Below are positions 1-9,870 of a stretch of DNA of 64,000 bases, in pieces. The DNA comes from Methanohalobium evestigatum Z-7303 (GTDB taxonomy: Archaea > Halobacteriota > Methanosarcinia > Methanosarcinales > Methanosarcinaceae): contig NC_014253.1 of NCBI RefSeq assembly GCF_000196655.1, forward strand, positions 992,001 through 1,056,000. Direction: 5' to 3'. Under the pieces are notes generated by a model. That model was not told the origin of the DNA. It worked only from the letters and a program-made list of their open reading frames with translations, and did no database searches. How positions within the stretch are numbered: position 1 is the stretch's first letter; every line of letters begins with the position of its first letter. The translations under genes were made by a program, and so were the position numbers.

Positions 1-922
1 CAATATTGATATGTTCATGGATTTTTTCAGCATAGTTTTGGATGGCTTTGTCCTTCATTTTCAATTTGATGAAATTCATGACCTTCTGGTCAAAAATTTC
101 CAGTGCAGTACCCAGGTTTTCATCAACTCTGCCTGTACCTCTGATAATTGCATCAGGTATTGCACCTGCATAACCACATAGGTTACCGATTGTGTTGGCA
201 TAAGGTTCGTCTGGGCTGATTATACGTCCGGCAAGAGTAGTTCCAAAATCTATGGATATACAGGGGTTTCTATAATCAATATCTGCCCATTTAGCCCCTT
301 CTTTAATACCTGCTGTTACCAGTTCACCTTCCATTTCATTTGCTACGACTTCAACACCTGTCGCACCTGTTGGGGGGTTAACACTTGCTACAGCACCGTC
401 AAAAATGACCTGATTCAATTTGCTGTATTTGCGGTATTCTTTAGGAATATTGTCAAGCGACATAGGTGGTGTCATTTTATTGGGAGGAATATCTGCCATA
501 AGACAGCCATCAGCCATTGCTTTGATAAACTCTCCTACATCATCCGGAACATCAAACCCGGCTACAACACCAGTTGAGCGTACTACAAAATTTAGGTCGG
601 TTTTAACATCAAGTTTTGCCTTTTTCACAGCATCAAGTAATGTGTCCCGTACAAGTTCTGCAACTGATTCTCTTGTAAATTCCACACCGCTTAATGTTTT
701 TCCAAATACAGTTTCTCCTGATTTAGGTTTTCTTACATCTCTTGTCATTCTGACATTTTTTGTAATATGTCTGGTTTTACCATCTTCAAGGTTTGTCGCC
801 ATCAGAATACATTTGGTGGTGGTATTTCCGACCTCGACCGATGCTACGACAAAATAGGGTTTGGTTCTAATATCAAGTACACTGACACTGGGGCTATCAG
901 CAATTTTTGGTTTGTATCCCAT
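1..922 (-). CDS. Methanogenesis marker protein 14, partial (C-terminus outside window)
   Basis: The reading frame starts at ATG 920-922 on the minus strand and runs off the left edge, giving about 307 residues. The N-terminus contains VLDIRTKPYFVVASVEVGN followed by TTTKCIL, an acetate/sugar-kinase/Hsp70-type phosphate-binding signature. ISIDFGTTLAGR further along looks like a second nucleotide-binding strand. This matches my memory of the methanogenesis marker 14 family, which occurs only in methanogens and has no established biochemical role. The thioredoxin gene lies 10 bp upstream on the same strand, so the two are probably co-transcribed. The family call is strong; function is not inferred. 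Confidence 0.8.
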   Translation of the reverse strand, partial: MGYKPKIADSPSVSVLDIRTKPYFVVASVEVGNTTTKCILMATNLEDGKTRHITKNVRMTRDVRKPKSGETVFGKTLSGVEFTRESVAELVRDTLLDAVKKAKLDVKTDLNFVVRSTGVVAGFDVPDDVGEFIKAMADGCLMADIPPNKMTPPMSLDNIPKEYRKYSKLNQVIFDGAVASVNPPTGATGVEVVANEMEGELVTAGIKEGAKWADIDYRNPCISIDFGTTLAGRIISPDEPYANTIGNLCGYAGAIPDAIIRGTGRVDENLGTALEIFDQKVMNFIKLKMKDKAIQNYAEKIHEHINI

Positions 923-932
923 TTAACTCAAC

Positions 933-1334
933 TCACATATGAGGTTGCAATCTCTTTATAATATCCTGTTTTGATACTGCACCTATTATATAATCTATAA
1001 GAACTTTGTTTTTGAAAATAAGTAATGTTGGTATACTGGATATTCCAAATTTTTTGGCTGATTCCTGGTTATTATCAACATCAAGTTTTGCAAAAACCGC
1101 TTTACCCTGATATTCAGAAGCAAGTTCCTCTATTGCTGGGGCTATTTTTTTACATGGTCCACACCATTCAGCCCAGCAATCGATTACTACTAATGGATAT
1201 TTTGAAACCGTTTCGTCCACGTTAGAGTCTGTAACATCAAATGGTTTTGACGGGTAAGAACGCCTTTCCATTGATTTTTGTATTTCTTTAATCTTTTTTT
1301 TCCTTATTTCTTCCAGTTCCTCTAAATCTTCCAT
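933..1334 (-). CDS. Thioredoxin-family protein
   Basis: This 133-residue protein has a charged coiled N-terminal extension (residues 1-30, rich in E and K) followed by a thioredoxin fold. The redox motif WCGPC is at about residues 57-61, and the cis-proline motif ISSIPTLLIFKN follows. It should act in the cytosol as a dithiol-disulfide reductant, since no signal peptide is visible. It is the first gene of a short minus-strand unit whose second gene encodes marker 14. The approximately 30-residue leader is longer than in a minimal thioredoxin. The downstream partner is not established. Confidence 0.92.
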   Translation of the reverse strand: MEDLEELEEIRKKKIKEIQKSMERRSYPSKPFDVTDSNVDETVSKYPLVVIDCWAEWCGPCKKIAPAIEELASEYQGKAVFAKLDVDNNQESAKKFGISSIPTLLIFKNKVLIDYIIGAVSKQDIIKRLQPHM

Positions 1335-1534
1335 AATACCATCCGGTTTGTTTTTTAAAGGTAATGTGTAATATAAGGTAGTTATTTATATAAATTATAT
1401 TATTGAGTTGTCAACTATATGGATAGGTAACTGAAATCACTTAAAGTTTTGCATGGTTTTTAAACATTCTTGCAAAACCGTTAAATATTAAATTAGAAAA
1501 CAAAATAATTTATAAAAAACAGAAATTGATTATT

Positions 1535-2557
1535 ATGTCTCAATGGTCGATAGAACATCTTCTTCAAATGGACCCGTATGATTTTGAAAAACTTGTAGCT
1601 TACCTTTTCACTAATATGGGTTATAAGGCAGAGGTAACAAATCAGTCAAGAGATGATGGTGTTGATGTTGTACTAAAACTGGAAAAGTTTGGATTGTCTC
1701 ATAAATGGCTTGTTCAGGCTAAACGTTATTCCAAAACGGTAGGTGTTAAAGAAATACGGGAATACAGCAGTTTACGCTACCAAGATGATGTGGAAGGTAT
1801 TATTGTTGTGACCACCGATGAGTTTACAGATGATGCAAAAACTGAAGCGAAAAAGCATAATTTAAAACTTATCGAAGGTGGATTGCTGGTTGAGATGCTA
1901 AACTACTACTGTCCCGATGGACAGGAAGAACCAGAGGACATTATATCTGAAAATTCTGAAAATTTATCCATTGCAGATGACGTCATCTTAAAAAATGATG
2001 AATCCGTAATGGCGAATGAACCTGCTGTGGTCAAAGGACAAAAATTAATGGTTGCAGTAACTAACAAAAATATCTATCTGATAAAAAAAACATTGGGTAT
2101 ATTTTCAAGAAAAACCGATATCTATCGACAGATAAATGTTAATAATATAGTGGGTATACACACTAATAACAGAGAAATTTACCTTTTGACCGGACAAAAT
2201 GGTGATATTGAAATTTTTAATATCCATCCAAAAAAACCAGAAAAACTTTTTGAAACATTTTCCAATCTAAAAGCTGAATATACAAAAGGAGAATATCTTT
2301 TAAAATTTGAAATTAAAAAAGAGGGTTATCTAATTCTTACCAGTAAAAGGCTAATGGACCTAAATTCTGATAATGAAGTTGAAGGAGAATTTAATTTGAA
2401 AAATATAGTGGGTACAGGGGTGACAAATACAGGATTATTTAAAAAACAGAAACTTGTTGTGTGGTTTTCATCAGATAAAGTAAATAAATATGAGATAGAT
2501 GTTGATAATGTACAGGAGTGGCAGAATTCAATTAACGGTGCAGTGAAAACAGTATAA
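1535..2557 (+). CDS. Mrr-type restriction endonuclease domain fused to PH-like domains
   Basis: I prefer ATG 1535 over the in-frame TTG 1526. Residues 8-115 form an Mrr/PD-(D/E)xK nuclease domain: the F-E-x-L-V and GY-x-A-E motifs lead into DDGVDVV (catalytic Asp region) and VQAKRY (Q-x-K motif), then a segment GIIVVTTDEFTDDA typical of Mrr proteins. Residues about 160-340 hold two repeats resembling PH/GRAM-like domains (VAVTNKNIYLI and LILTSKRLMDL each begin a strand set). The nuclease half suggests type IV-like cleavage of modified or foreign DNA. The C-terminal half may bind membrane or partner proteins. It stands alone, with no methylase next to it. Confidence 0.75.
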   Translation: MSQWSIEHLLQMDPYDFEKLVAYLFTNMGYKAEVTNQSRDDGVDVVLKLEKFGLSHKWLVQAKRYSKTVGVKEIREYSSLRYQDDVEGIIVVTTDEFTDDAKTEAKKHNLKLIEGGLLVEMLNYYCPDGQEEPEDIISENSENLSIADDVILKNDESVMANEPAVVKGQKLMVAVTNKNIYLIKKTLGIFSRKTDIYRQINVNNIVGIHTNNREIYLLTGQNGDIEIFNIHPKKPEKLFETFSNLKAEYTKGEYLLKFEIKKEGYLILTSKRLMDLNSDNEVEGEFNLKNIVGTGVTNTGLFKKQKLVVWFSSDKVNKYEIDVDNVQEWQNSINGAVKTV

Positions 2558-2564
2558 TTTATAT

Positions 2565-2666
2565 ATGCATTCACACCGTGAAATAAATATATGTCGTCAT
2601 TGTAATTATAAAGGTGAAAAGCAAAATTCTGATTTTACAAAGGTGATGGTGTCTGATGGTAATTAA
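2565..2666 (+). CDS. Possible small CxxC protein overlapping the copA start
   Basis: ATG 2565 to TAA 2664-2666 gives 33 codons encoding a peptide that contains CRHC and ends in MVSDGN. It overlaps the start of the copper ATPase gene in another frame. The CxxC could bind a metal, and the overlap would allow translational coupling. No good ribosome-binding site precedes it, so it may be a chance open frame. Presented as tentative. Confidence 0.25.
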   Translation: MHSHREINICRHCNYKGEKQNSDFTKVMVSDGN

Positions 2667-5460
2667 AACCACTATTAAAGTCTATGGAATGTCGTGCAAA
2701 CACTGTGTGAAAAGTGTAACAGATGCCATCTCAGAACTTGAAGGTGTGGAATCAGTTGATGTTGACCTTGAAAATGAATGGGCTATTGTTACCTTTGATT
2801 CTGAAACCGTAAATCTTGATGATATCAGACAGGCTGTAACAGATGCCGGTTATCAACCGGGTGAAGAAGTAGATGAAACAGGAAACACACAGACCTGTCC
2901 TGTAGAAGGAGAGGAAAGTCAAGAATCAGGTACCTGTCCGATTGTTACTGAGGAAGAAGAAACAGAAGAACCCGGACATTATGCAACATCAACGCTTGAC
3001 ATCAATTTTAAAGTTACAGGGATGACCTGTGCATCTTGTGCTAAAAATGTAGAAAAAGTACTCAAAAAGCAATCCGGTGTAGTGTCAGCAACAGTAAATA
3101 TAGCACTTGAAAAAGCATCTGTGACCTATGACCCTTCTGTTGTGTCTTCAAAAGAATTGAAAGATGCTGTTGTATCAATCGGTTATGGTGTAGAGCGGGA
3201 TACAATAGACTTGAATATTGGTGGTATGACCTGTGCATCCTGTGCCAAAAATGTAGAAAAGGTACTCAAAAAACTGGAAGGTGTGGAATCGGTCAGTGTA
3301 AACCTCCCTCTTGAAAAGGCACATTTAGTCTATGATTCATCCCTTGTATCAGTAACTGATATGAAATCAGCAGTTGAGGATATAGGATATTCTGCAACAT
3401 CTGAAAAAAAGGAATTAGAATCCGACCGTGAACGTGAAGCCAGAGAAACCGAGATGAAACAACAGCGTACTAATCTTATTATTGCTGCAGCACTGGTTCT
3501 CCCAATATCTCTTGGAGATATGAGCACTGCTTTTCCGAATATCCTCTGGTTCGTACCTCCGTTCCTTGCTAATGAGATTCTTCTGTTTTTACTGACAACT
3601 ATTGTAATGATATTTCCGGGTAGGCAGTTTTTTACCGGTACTTTTGAGGATTTCAAACACGGTGTAACCGATATGGATCTTCTCATAGCAACAGGTACAG
3701 GGGCTGCATATGCAGTAAGCGTTGCTGCTACATTCTTTAATCTTGGTCCGGGTTATGATGAGACCTATTATCATACGGCTGCAATGCTAATAACATTTAT
3801 TGTATTTGGCAGATACATGGAATCCAAAACCAAGGGCAAGACTTCTGAAGCTATCAGAAAACTGATGGGTCTGAAAGCCAAAACTGCAAGAGTTATTGTA
3901 GATGGTGAGGAGAAAGAAATACCTGTAGAGGATGTGGAAATCGGTAATATTGTTGTTGTCCGACCCGGTGAAAAAATACCTGTGGATGGAGAAGTGACAG
4001 ATGGTTCATCTGCTGTTGATGAATCCATGATAACAGGAGAAAGTATACCTGTTGATAAAGATCCAGGTGATACTGTAATAGGAGCTACCATCAACAAATC
4101 AGGTACATTGAAATTCAGAGCCAGTAAGGTAGGTTCTGAAACTGCACTTGCCCAGATTATCCAGCTTGTGGAGAATGCTCAGAGCTCAAAACCACCGTTA
4201 CAAAGGATAGCCGATGTTGTAGCCGGTAATTTCATACTGGCGGTACATATAATCGCCCTTGTCACATTTATGGTCTGGTTTTTGATAGGGTATGAAGCAT
4301 TTGATGTATCCCTGTTCAGCAATATAACAAGTCCATTTCTGTTTTCCCTTCTTATAGCTATAACCGTGCTTGTAATATCCTGCCCCTGTGCAGTAGGGCT
4401 TGCGACACCCGCTGCTATTATGGTAGGCACTGGTAAAGGTGCTGAAAACGGTATATTGATAAAAACAGGAGAAGCACTGGAAAGAGCCCAGAAACTTGAT
4501 ACAATTGTTTTTGATAAAACCGGGACCCTTACAGTAGGTGAACCGGAATTGACAGATGTTGTAGGTACGGATGATTATTCAGACGATGAGGTCTTAAGAA
4601 TTGCTGCTACTGTAGAAAAGGGTTCTGAACATCCTCTTGGCGAGGCAATTGTAAAAGGCGCTCAGGCACGTGACATTAATCTCAAGACAGCAGAAAACTT
4701 CAAAAATATACCCGGTCACGGGGTTGAAGCTTCACTTGAAGGTAAACGGATACTTCTTGGTACACGAAAACTGATGGATGATAACGATATTGATATCTCT
4801 GGTCTTGATAAAAAAATGGAAGAATTTGAAAATGATGGCAAGACTGCAATGCTAATAGCATCGGATAATACAGCAATCGGAGTAGTTGCAGTTGCAGATA
4901 CTCTGAAGGAAAACTCAAAACATGCTGTTGACAAAGTTCATAAAATGGGTATTGAAGCCATAATGATAACAGGTGATAATAAAAGAACCGCTGAAGCTAT
5001 TGGAAGACAGGTAGGTATGGATAGAGTACTTTCAGAAGTCCTTCCAGAACAGAAAGCTTCAGAAATTAAAAACCTTCAGAACGAGGGCAGAGTTGTTGCA
5101 ATGGTAGGTGACGGTATTAATGATGCACCTGCACTGACACAATCTGATATCGGGATTGCAATGGGTGCAGGGACAGATGTGGCAATGGAATCTGCAAAAA
5201 TCGTCCTTATCAAAAACGACCTTATTGATGTGATTGCTTCCATACGTTTAAGCAAACTCACCATGAGGAAGATAAAACAGAACCTTTTCTGGGCATTTGG
5301 TTATAACAGTGTCGGAATACCCATTGCTGCAGGGATATTGTATCCTTTTGTTCATCAAATATTGATAAGCCCTGCTTTTGCAGCAGCGTTAATGGCTATG
5401 AGTTCAGTTTCTGTAACTACAAACTCGCTTTTGATGAAAAGAGGCAGTATTAAAGAATAA
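2656..5460 (+). CDS. copA: Copper-translocating P1B-type ATPase with three HMA domains
   Basis: This 934-residue protein begins with three heavy-metal-associated domains: GMSCKHC near residue 11, then GMTCASC near 120 and again near 190. Between the first and second is an acidic linker with extra cysteines ([13 protein letters not shown]). The ATPase core shows eight predicted membrane helices, the TGES actuator motif, the transport motif CPC at residues 576-578, the phosphorylation site DKTGT at about 620, the HP motif (EHPLGEA) and GDGIND. It exports Cu(I) from the cytosol using ATP. ATG 2656 is preceded by AAAGGTGATGG. The first HMA differs from the near-identical second and third, suggesting a duplication of the latter two. 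Confidence 0.96.
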   Translation: MVIKTTIKVYGMSCKHCVKSVTDAISELEGVESVDVDLENEWAIVTFDSETVNLDDIRQAVTDAGYQPGEEVDETGNTQTCPVEGEESQESGTCPIVTEEEETEEPGHYATSTLDINFKVTGMTCASCAKNVEKVLKKQSGVVSATVNIALEKASVTYDPSVVSSKELKDAVVSIGYGVERDTIDLNIGGMTCASCAKNVEKVLKKLEGVESVSVNLPLEKAHLVYDSSLVSVTDMKSAVEDIGYSATSEKKELESDREREARETEMKQQRTNLIIAAALVLPISLGDMSTAFPNILWFVPPFLANEILLFLLTTIVMIFPGRQFFTGTFEDFKHGVTDMDLLIATGTGAAYAVSVAATFFNLGPGYDETYYHTAAMLITFIVFGRYMESKTKGKTSEAIRKLMGLKAKTARVIVDGEEKEIPVEDVEIGNIVVVRPGEKIPVDGEVTDGSSAVDESMITGESIPVDKDPGDTVIGATINKSGTLKFRASKVGSETALAQIIQLVENAQSSKPPLQRIADVVAGNFILAVHIIALVTFMVWFLIGYEAFDVSLFSNITSPFLFSLLIAITVLVISCPCAVGLATPAAIMVGTGKGAENGILIKTGEALERAQKLDTIVFDKTGTLTVGEPELTDVVGTDDYSDDEVLRIAATVEKGSEHPLGEAIVKGAQARDINLKTAENFKNIPGHGVEASLEGKRILLGTRKLMDDNDIDISGLDKKMEEFENDGKTAMLIASDNTAIGVVAVADTLKENSKHAVDKVHKMGIEAIMITGDNKRTAEAIGRQVGMDRVLSEVLPEQKASEIKNLQNEGRVVAMVGDGINDAPALTQSDIGIAMGAGTDVAMESAKIVLIKNDLIDVIASIRLSKLTMRKIKQNLFWAFGYNSVGIPIAAGILYPFVHQILISPAFAAALMAMSSVSVTTNSLLMKRGSIKE

Positions 5461-5478
5461 TTGTGCAGGGGTTATATT

Positions 5479-5706
5479 GTGAAGGATAACTTAAAAGGAA
5501 AATACAGTCTGGTTGCAAGCATTATAACATCGGTTGTAATCACTGTTTTATTTATGTTTCTTGCTATTATCAAAAACAATACAGATATATCACCAATGTA
5601 TACACAGGTTGATATTATAGGTGGAGCACTTTTTGTATTCCTGCTTACAATGATAGTTTCTGCCTCTATATGGCCCAGTATAATAGAAAAATACGTATCA
5701 AAATGA
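5479..5706 (+). CDS. Small two-helix membrane protein downstream of copA
   Basis: I choose GTG 5479, preceded by CAGGGGTTAT, giving about 75 residues. TTG at 5461 directly after the copA stop is possible but lacks a ribosome site. Two hydrophobic segments (SLVASIITSVVITVLFMFLA and GGALFVFLLTMIVSASIW) suggest two membrane helices with a short outside loop. It is probably co-transcribed with copA, 18 bp after it. I do not recognise the family. A role alongside copper export is only a positional guess. Confidence 0.6.
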   Translation: MKDNLKGKYSLVASIITSVVITVLFMFLAIIKNNTDISPMYTQVDIIGGALFVFLLTMIVSASIWPSIIEKYVSK

Positions 5707-5707
5707 T

Positions 5708-6697
5708 TCAGTAATCAAGGTCTATATGAGGATTGAGGTCACATCCGGTACATGGAAGACACATTGTCCGCGATTCATCTGCTCTTAAACCATTTCTATC
5801 AAGTTCTCTGCGAAGTATATGGGTGAGTTTAAGCAATCTTTTTGCTGATGGTCTTTCAATTTTAATCTCACCTTTTCTCAGGGATGGCATGGCACCTGCT
5901 CTAAGTATAGGGATAACTCCTATTGATGTGAGTTCCTTAATTCCTTTTTCAACGGTTTCATCAGATTCACCAAGACCAATTATAAAATTGGAAAAGACTT
6001 TATTTTTTCCAAATATTTTAACTGCTTCACTCAGATGTTTTAGTATTACGTCAAGTTCCTGTCCACCACAAGCTTTCTGATAGACGTCACGGTCCATTGT
6101 TTCAACGTTGTATTTAATCTCGTAAGCTCCTGCTTCTTTTAAACGTTTTGATGAATCGTTTGTCGGATAAATTGAAACACCAATGGGAACATTATATTTT
6201 TTTACTTCTTTGACTATCTCAACTGTTCTATCTACTTCTTTTTCAGGTGTGTCTGCTACACCTGATGTAATAGATATAGCTTTCATACCTCCTGTTGAGT
6301 GGGCTTCATGTATATATTGAAGTACTTCATCAAATGTTTTGATTTTCCCGTTAAGTTTGGGGACAGGACAGAATTTACAGTCATATACACATTTTTCACT
6401 GATTGTTATGTATGCCTGTTCAGGGCAGTGAATTAGTTCCTGTTCAAATTCACCTCTGACAAACTCTTTCCCGTTTTTATAAATAACCATTTTACTGTCT
6501 TTTATTGTAGCTTTAAGTGGTGACTTTTCATCAATCGTAAGGCGAACTCTTTTGTTTCCTGATTTAAAGAACAATGCAGTTTTACCAGCACCAGGACCAG
6601 CAGTAGGAACAGTTATTTTTTCAAATAAAGAAGAATCTGCATCAACCGTACCAATGGATATTAACTCAGCTTTTGTTTCTGGTTTCATTTTACTCAC
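5708..6697 (-). CDS. Radical SAM enzyme, biotin-synthase-like
   Basis: The 329-residue protein carries the radical SAM cluster motif CVYDCKFC (CxxxCxxC) at about residues 103-110, after an N-terminal domain of about 95 residues that is not standard for the family. The barrel continues with ITSGVAD, IKYNVETMDRDVY and FIIGLGE, in the manner of BioB/ThiH-type enzymes. The C-terminus holds extra cysteines (MCLPCTGCDLNPH) that could ligate a second cluster. The substrate is unknown. It converges on the copA unit (stop 2 bp away) and is divergent from the FrhB-like gene, with a promoter region of about 140 bp between. Confidence 0.75.
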   Translation of the reverse strand: MSKMKPETKAELISIGTVDADSSLFEKITVPTAGPGAGKTALFFKSGNKRVRLTIDEKSPLKATIKDSKMVIYKNGKEFVRGEFEQELIHCPEQAYITISEKCVYDCKFCPVPKLNGKIKTFDEVLQYIHEAHSTGGMKAISITSGVADTPEKEVDRTVEIVKEVKKYNVPIGVSIYPTNDSSKRLKEAGAYEIKYNVETMDRDVYQKACGGQELDVILKHLSEAVKIFGKNKVFSNFIIGLGESDETVEKGIKELTSIGVIPILRAGAMPSLRKGEIKIERPSAKRLLKLTHILRRELDRNGLRADESRTMCLPCTGCDLNPHIDLDY

Positions 6698-6826
6698 CAG
6701 ATATAAATGGAATAAATTCTATCATAATAATAGGTCAATAGTAGTATAAGGTGGTATTTATTTTATACCCCATAACCACAAATCCAGTATTTTGTATTGT
6801 AAAACTATCATTTTAACCAATTAACC

Positions 6827-6832
6827 GGAGGT
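6827..6832 (+). promoter_or_regulatory. Consensus Shine-Dalgarno that sets an ATA start
   Basis: GGAGGT lies six bases before ATA 6839. The stop TAA at 6800-6802 is in the same frame, and there is no ATG, GTG or TTG in that frame until 7118. This strong ribosome site is the main reason for placing the next gene's start at the ATA. Confidence 0.65.
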
Positions 6833-6838
6833 ATCCAA

Positions 6839-7999
6839 ATACCTATCGACCCCATATGTAAAAAAGAAGTTTCTGAATCATCAGAATATGTTTCTGAATC
6901 CGGTGGTAAAAACCAATATTTTTGTTGTCCTGAATGCAAGAAGAAATTCGATGAACTTGAAAACAGTGTAATACGTCTCAGACGTACACTTGAGGATAAG
7001 GAAAAAATATCATTTGGTAAACTAAACAAGGAAATAATTAAACCTGGAATATGTACTCTTTGTGGTGCATGTGCGGCAACCTGTGAATCTATTGTTATTG
7101 AAGGTGAACAGCCAAAATTGAGAGGTAAATGCACTGCATGTGGAGTTTGTTATAATCAATGTCCAAGGACAATTACCACAGAAGAAGGTCTTATAGGTGA
7201 TATACGTTATCCATATTCTGCTCAAACTGCTATTAAAGGTTTGGAAGGTCAGGATGGTGCAGTTGTTACCTCTATGCTGGCATATGCACTTGATGAAGGA
7301 TTAATTGATTGTGCTATTGTTACCACCACCTCAAATGAAGAACCATGGAAGCCTATACCAATTGTTGCAACAAGTTACGAAGAACTTGTAAAAGCCAGAG
7401 GTAGTAAATATATACACAGCATGACTATGGAAGCTCTTATGGGGGCAATACAGGAAGGAATGCGTAGTATTGCTTTTGTGGGTACAAGCTGTAATATAGA
7501 TGCTGTTACCAAGATGCAAAAAAGTCCTTACGGGTTTTTGCATATGTTTATGCGTGCCAACATATTAAAACTTGGACTTTTCTGTATGGATACATTCTAC
7601 TATGACGGTATAAAAGAATTTGTTGAAAACCATGGTATGAAACTTGAAGCTATCGATTCAATGAAAATCCGCAAAGGTAGATTCGAATTTTATATGGGGG
7701 ATGAAGTCAGAAGTTACAATCTTAGTGATTTTGACAGTTACAGAAGCAGTTCATGTCGGTTCTGTACAGACCTTGCATCAGAAAATGCAGATATATCATT
7801 TGGAGGTATAGGTTCTCCTGATGGCTGTACTACAGTTATTGCCCGTTCAGGTATGGGTTATGAAATATTCAATGAAGCTGTTGATAGGGGTTACATCAAA
7901 GCCAGACAATTAACCCAGAAGGAGATGCAGCCGGTTTTGAATCTTGCAAAACTTAAAAAGGTACAGATGTATTCTCTTATACGCCGTCAGAATGCCTGA
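6839..7999 (+). CDS. FrhB-like flavin/iron-sulfur protein with N-terminal YHS-like domain; ATA start
   Basis: From ATA 6839 the protein has 386 residues. An N-terminal YHS/TRASH-like zinc segment has PIDPICKKEV at the start and CCPECKKKF at about residues 27-35. Two 4Fe-4S motifs follow at about 67-110 (CTLCGACAATC and CTACGVCYNQCP). The rest is an F420-hydrogenase/dehydrogenase beta-subunit (FrhB/FdhB) domain, including GSKYIHS, GTSCNIDA and CRFCTDLASENADISFGG. It probably moves electrons between F420 or flavin and iron-sulfur carriers in the cytosol. If translation began at TTG 7118, the YHS segment and the first cluster would be lost although their coding sequence is intact. I infer either a non-canonical ATA start or a recent ATG-to-ATA change. 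Confidence 0.8.
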   Translation: MPIDPICKKEVSESSEYVSESGGKNQYFCCPECKKKFDELENSVIRLRRTLEDKEKISFGKLNKEIIKPGICTLCGACAATCESIVIEGEQPKLRGKCTACGVCYNQCPRTITTEEGLIGDIRYPYSAQTAIKGLEGQDGAVVTSMLAYALDEGLIDCAIVTTTSNEEPWKPIPIVATSYEELVKARGSKYIHSMTMEALMGAIQEGMRSIAFVGTSCNIDAVTKMQKSPYGFLHMFMRANILKLGLFCMDTFYYDGIKEFVENHGMKLEAIDSMKIRKGRFEFYMGDEVRSYNLSDFDSYRSSSCRFCTDLASENADISFGGIGSPDGCTTVIARSGMGYEIFNEAVDRGYIKARQLTQKEMQPVLNLAKLKKVQMYSLIRRQNA

Positions 8000-8145
8000 T
8001 TTTTTATTTTTTGATTTGCTTATGCCCGATATTCGTTTAAAAATCCATAAGTAATTAATATAAGGTACTTGTTTTTATTAATCCACATTTAAATGAATCA
8101 AGTAAGAAATATTTGGTTATTTCATTCAGTTTTCGAGGAATTATA

Positions 8146-8427
8146 ATGATAACAAAAGAAGATGTAGAACATGTGGGATGGCTTGCACGCATCGAAATCG
8201 ATGAAAAAGATGCTGATGAATATGCTTCCCAGCTCAATGATGTTTTAAACCATTTTGAACAGCTTGATGAAGTTGATACTGAAAACGTCCCTCCAACCTA
8301 TCATGTAATAGACCTGGTTAATGTATTCAGGGAAGATGTTGCCAGAGAATCACTGACACAGGATAAAGCACTTGAAAACACTTCCAGTTCAAAAGAGGGT
8401 TACTTCAAATCCTACAGGATAATCTAA
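8146..8427 (+). CDS. gatC: Asp/Glu-tRNA amidotransferase subunit C
   Basis: ATG 8146 is preceded by CGAGGAAT; an upstream TTG frame (8113) lacks a ribosome site. The 93-residue protein has the GatC pattern: VEHVGWLARIEI, then ADEYASQLNDVLNHFEQLDEV and the C-terminal GYFKSYRII. GatC stabilises the GatA-GatB complex. In archaea, where GatDE handles Gln-tRNA, the GatCAB enzyme mainly converts Asp-tRNA(Asn) to Asn-tRNA(Asn). It is first in the gatC-gatA-gatB operon, 15 bp before gatA. Confidence 0.93.
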   Translation: MITKEDVEHVGWLARIEIDEKDADEYASQLNDVLNHFEQLDEVDTENVPPTYHVIDLVNVFREDVARESLTQDKALENTSSSKEGYFKSYRII

Positions 8428-8442
8428 TGCGAGGTACTCAGA

Positions 8443-9870
8443 ATGGGCGAGCCGATGAGTATATCAAAAATCAAGAATGAAATTGCTAAAACTTCTTCTG
8501 AAGAGGTTTTGAACTCCTATCTTGAAAAAATCAATAAAAGCAAAATGAACGGATACTCAACCGTTTATGATGAAGCGGTGGAGGAAGCAAGAGATATTGA
8601 TAAAAATGGGCATAATGGCATCCTTGCTGGAGTACCTGTTGCTGTTAAAGATAATATCTCCACTGACGGAATACCAACAACTTGCTGTTCAAGGATTTTA
8701 GAAGGCTACACTCCACCTTATGATGCACATGTTGTTGAGCGTTTAAAAAGTGAAGGTGCTATTGTAATTGGAAAAACAAACATGGATGAATTTGCAATGG
8801 GTACTTCAACTGAAACCAGTTGCTACGGACCCACATTAAACCCCTGGGATACTGGAAAAGTGCCAGGAGGTTCATCAGGTGGGAGTGCTGCTGTAATAGC
8901 TGCTGATGAAGCACCTGTTTCTCTGGGTTCTGACACCGGAGGTTCAGTAAGATGTCCTGCTTCCTATTGTGGAGTTGTCGGACTGAAACCCACCTATGGT
9001 ACAGTGTCAAGGTATGGACTGATATCATACGCCAATTCCCTTGAACAAATAGGACCACTGGCAAACAATGTCAGTGATGTTGCAATAATGATGGATGTCA
9101 TCGGAGGACATGACACCCGTGACAGTACCTCTGTAAGCCAAAAAACAAATTATCAGAATGCATTGAAAGATGATGTAAATGGTTTGAAAATCGGTATCCC
9201 TGAGGAATATTTTGGTGAAGGTATATACCCTGAAGTTGAAGAATCGGTCTGGAACGCCATACATAAATTCGAAGATATGGGTGCTACATGGGAAAAGGTA
9301 TCAATGCCCAATACCAGCTACGCACTTTCAGCTTACTATATTATAGCAATGAGTGAAGCATCATCCAACCTTGCAAGATTTGACGGTACTCGATATGGAT
9401 ATCGTGCGGATGGCGATAACTGGCATGTGATGGCGTCCAGAACCCGTGCACAAGGATTTGGAACAGAAGTCCAGCGCAGGATTCTGCTCGGTACCTATGC
9501 ACTCTCTGCAGGATACTATGACAAATATTATCTCAAAGCTCTCAAAGTTCGCACGCTTGTAAAACAGGATTTTGAAAATGCATTATCCAATGTAGATGTT
9601 CTTATGACACCAACCATGCCCACAACAGCCTTTAAACTGGGTGAGAAGATAAAAGACCCCTTATCTTTATATCTTGCAGATGTTAATACAGTTCCTGTAA
9701 ATCTTGCAGGTGTACCATCGATTTCAGTCCCATGCGGATTTTCAGATGGATTACCAATTGGACTTCAAATAATAGGTAAACATTTCAATGAATCTACAAT
9801 TTTGCAAGCGGCGTATAGTTTCGAACAGAATACTGATTATAATGCCGGACGACCCGGGGAGGTGGAATAA
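8443..9870 (+). CDS. gatA: Asp/Glu-tRNA amidotransferase subunit A (amidase)
   Basis: This 475-residue amidase-signature protein shows the Ser-cisSer-Lys triad: VAVKDNI (Lys, about residue 70), [11 protein letters not shown] (cis-Ser) and [11 protein letters not shown] (nucleophile Ser). The oxyanion segment [13 protein letters not shown] is also present. It hydrolyses glutamine and passes ammonia to GatB. ATG 8443 follows GCGAGGTACTCAGA; ATG 8455 is an alternative start. Its TAA stop shares one base with the gatB start codon, so translation is probably coupled. Length and motifs are normal. Confidence 0.97.
   Translation: MGEPMSISKIKNEIAKTSSEEVLNSYLEKINKSKMNGYSTVYDEAVEEARDIDKNGHNGILAGVPVAVKDNISTDGIPTTCCSRILEGYTPPYDAHVVERLKSEGAIVIGKTNMDEFAMGTSTETSCYGPTLNPWDTGKVPGGSSGGSAAVIAADEAPVSLGSDTGGSVRCPASYCGVVGLKPTYGTVSRYGLISYANSLEQIGPLANNVSDVAIMMDVIGGHDTRDSTSVSQKTNYQNALKDDVNGLKIGIPEEYFGEGIYPEVEESVWNAIHKFEDMGATWEKVSMPNTSYALSAYYIIAMSEASSNLARFDGTRYGYRADGDNWHVMASRTRAQGFGTEVQRRILLGTYALSAGYYDKYYLKALKVRTLVKQDFENALSNVDVLMTPTMPTTAFKLGEKIKDPLSLYLADVNTVPVNLAGVPSISVPCGFSDGLPIGLQIIGKHFNESTILQAAYSFEQNTDYNAGRPGEVE

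Noticed and set aside
7118-7999. FrhB-like gene starting at TTG 7118
   Set aside because: It would cut through the second ferredoxin motif and discard intact upstream domains; there is no ribosome site there.
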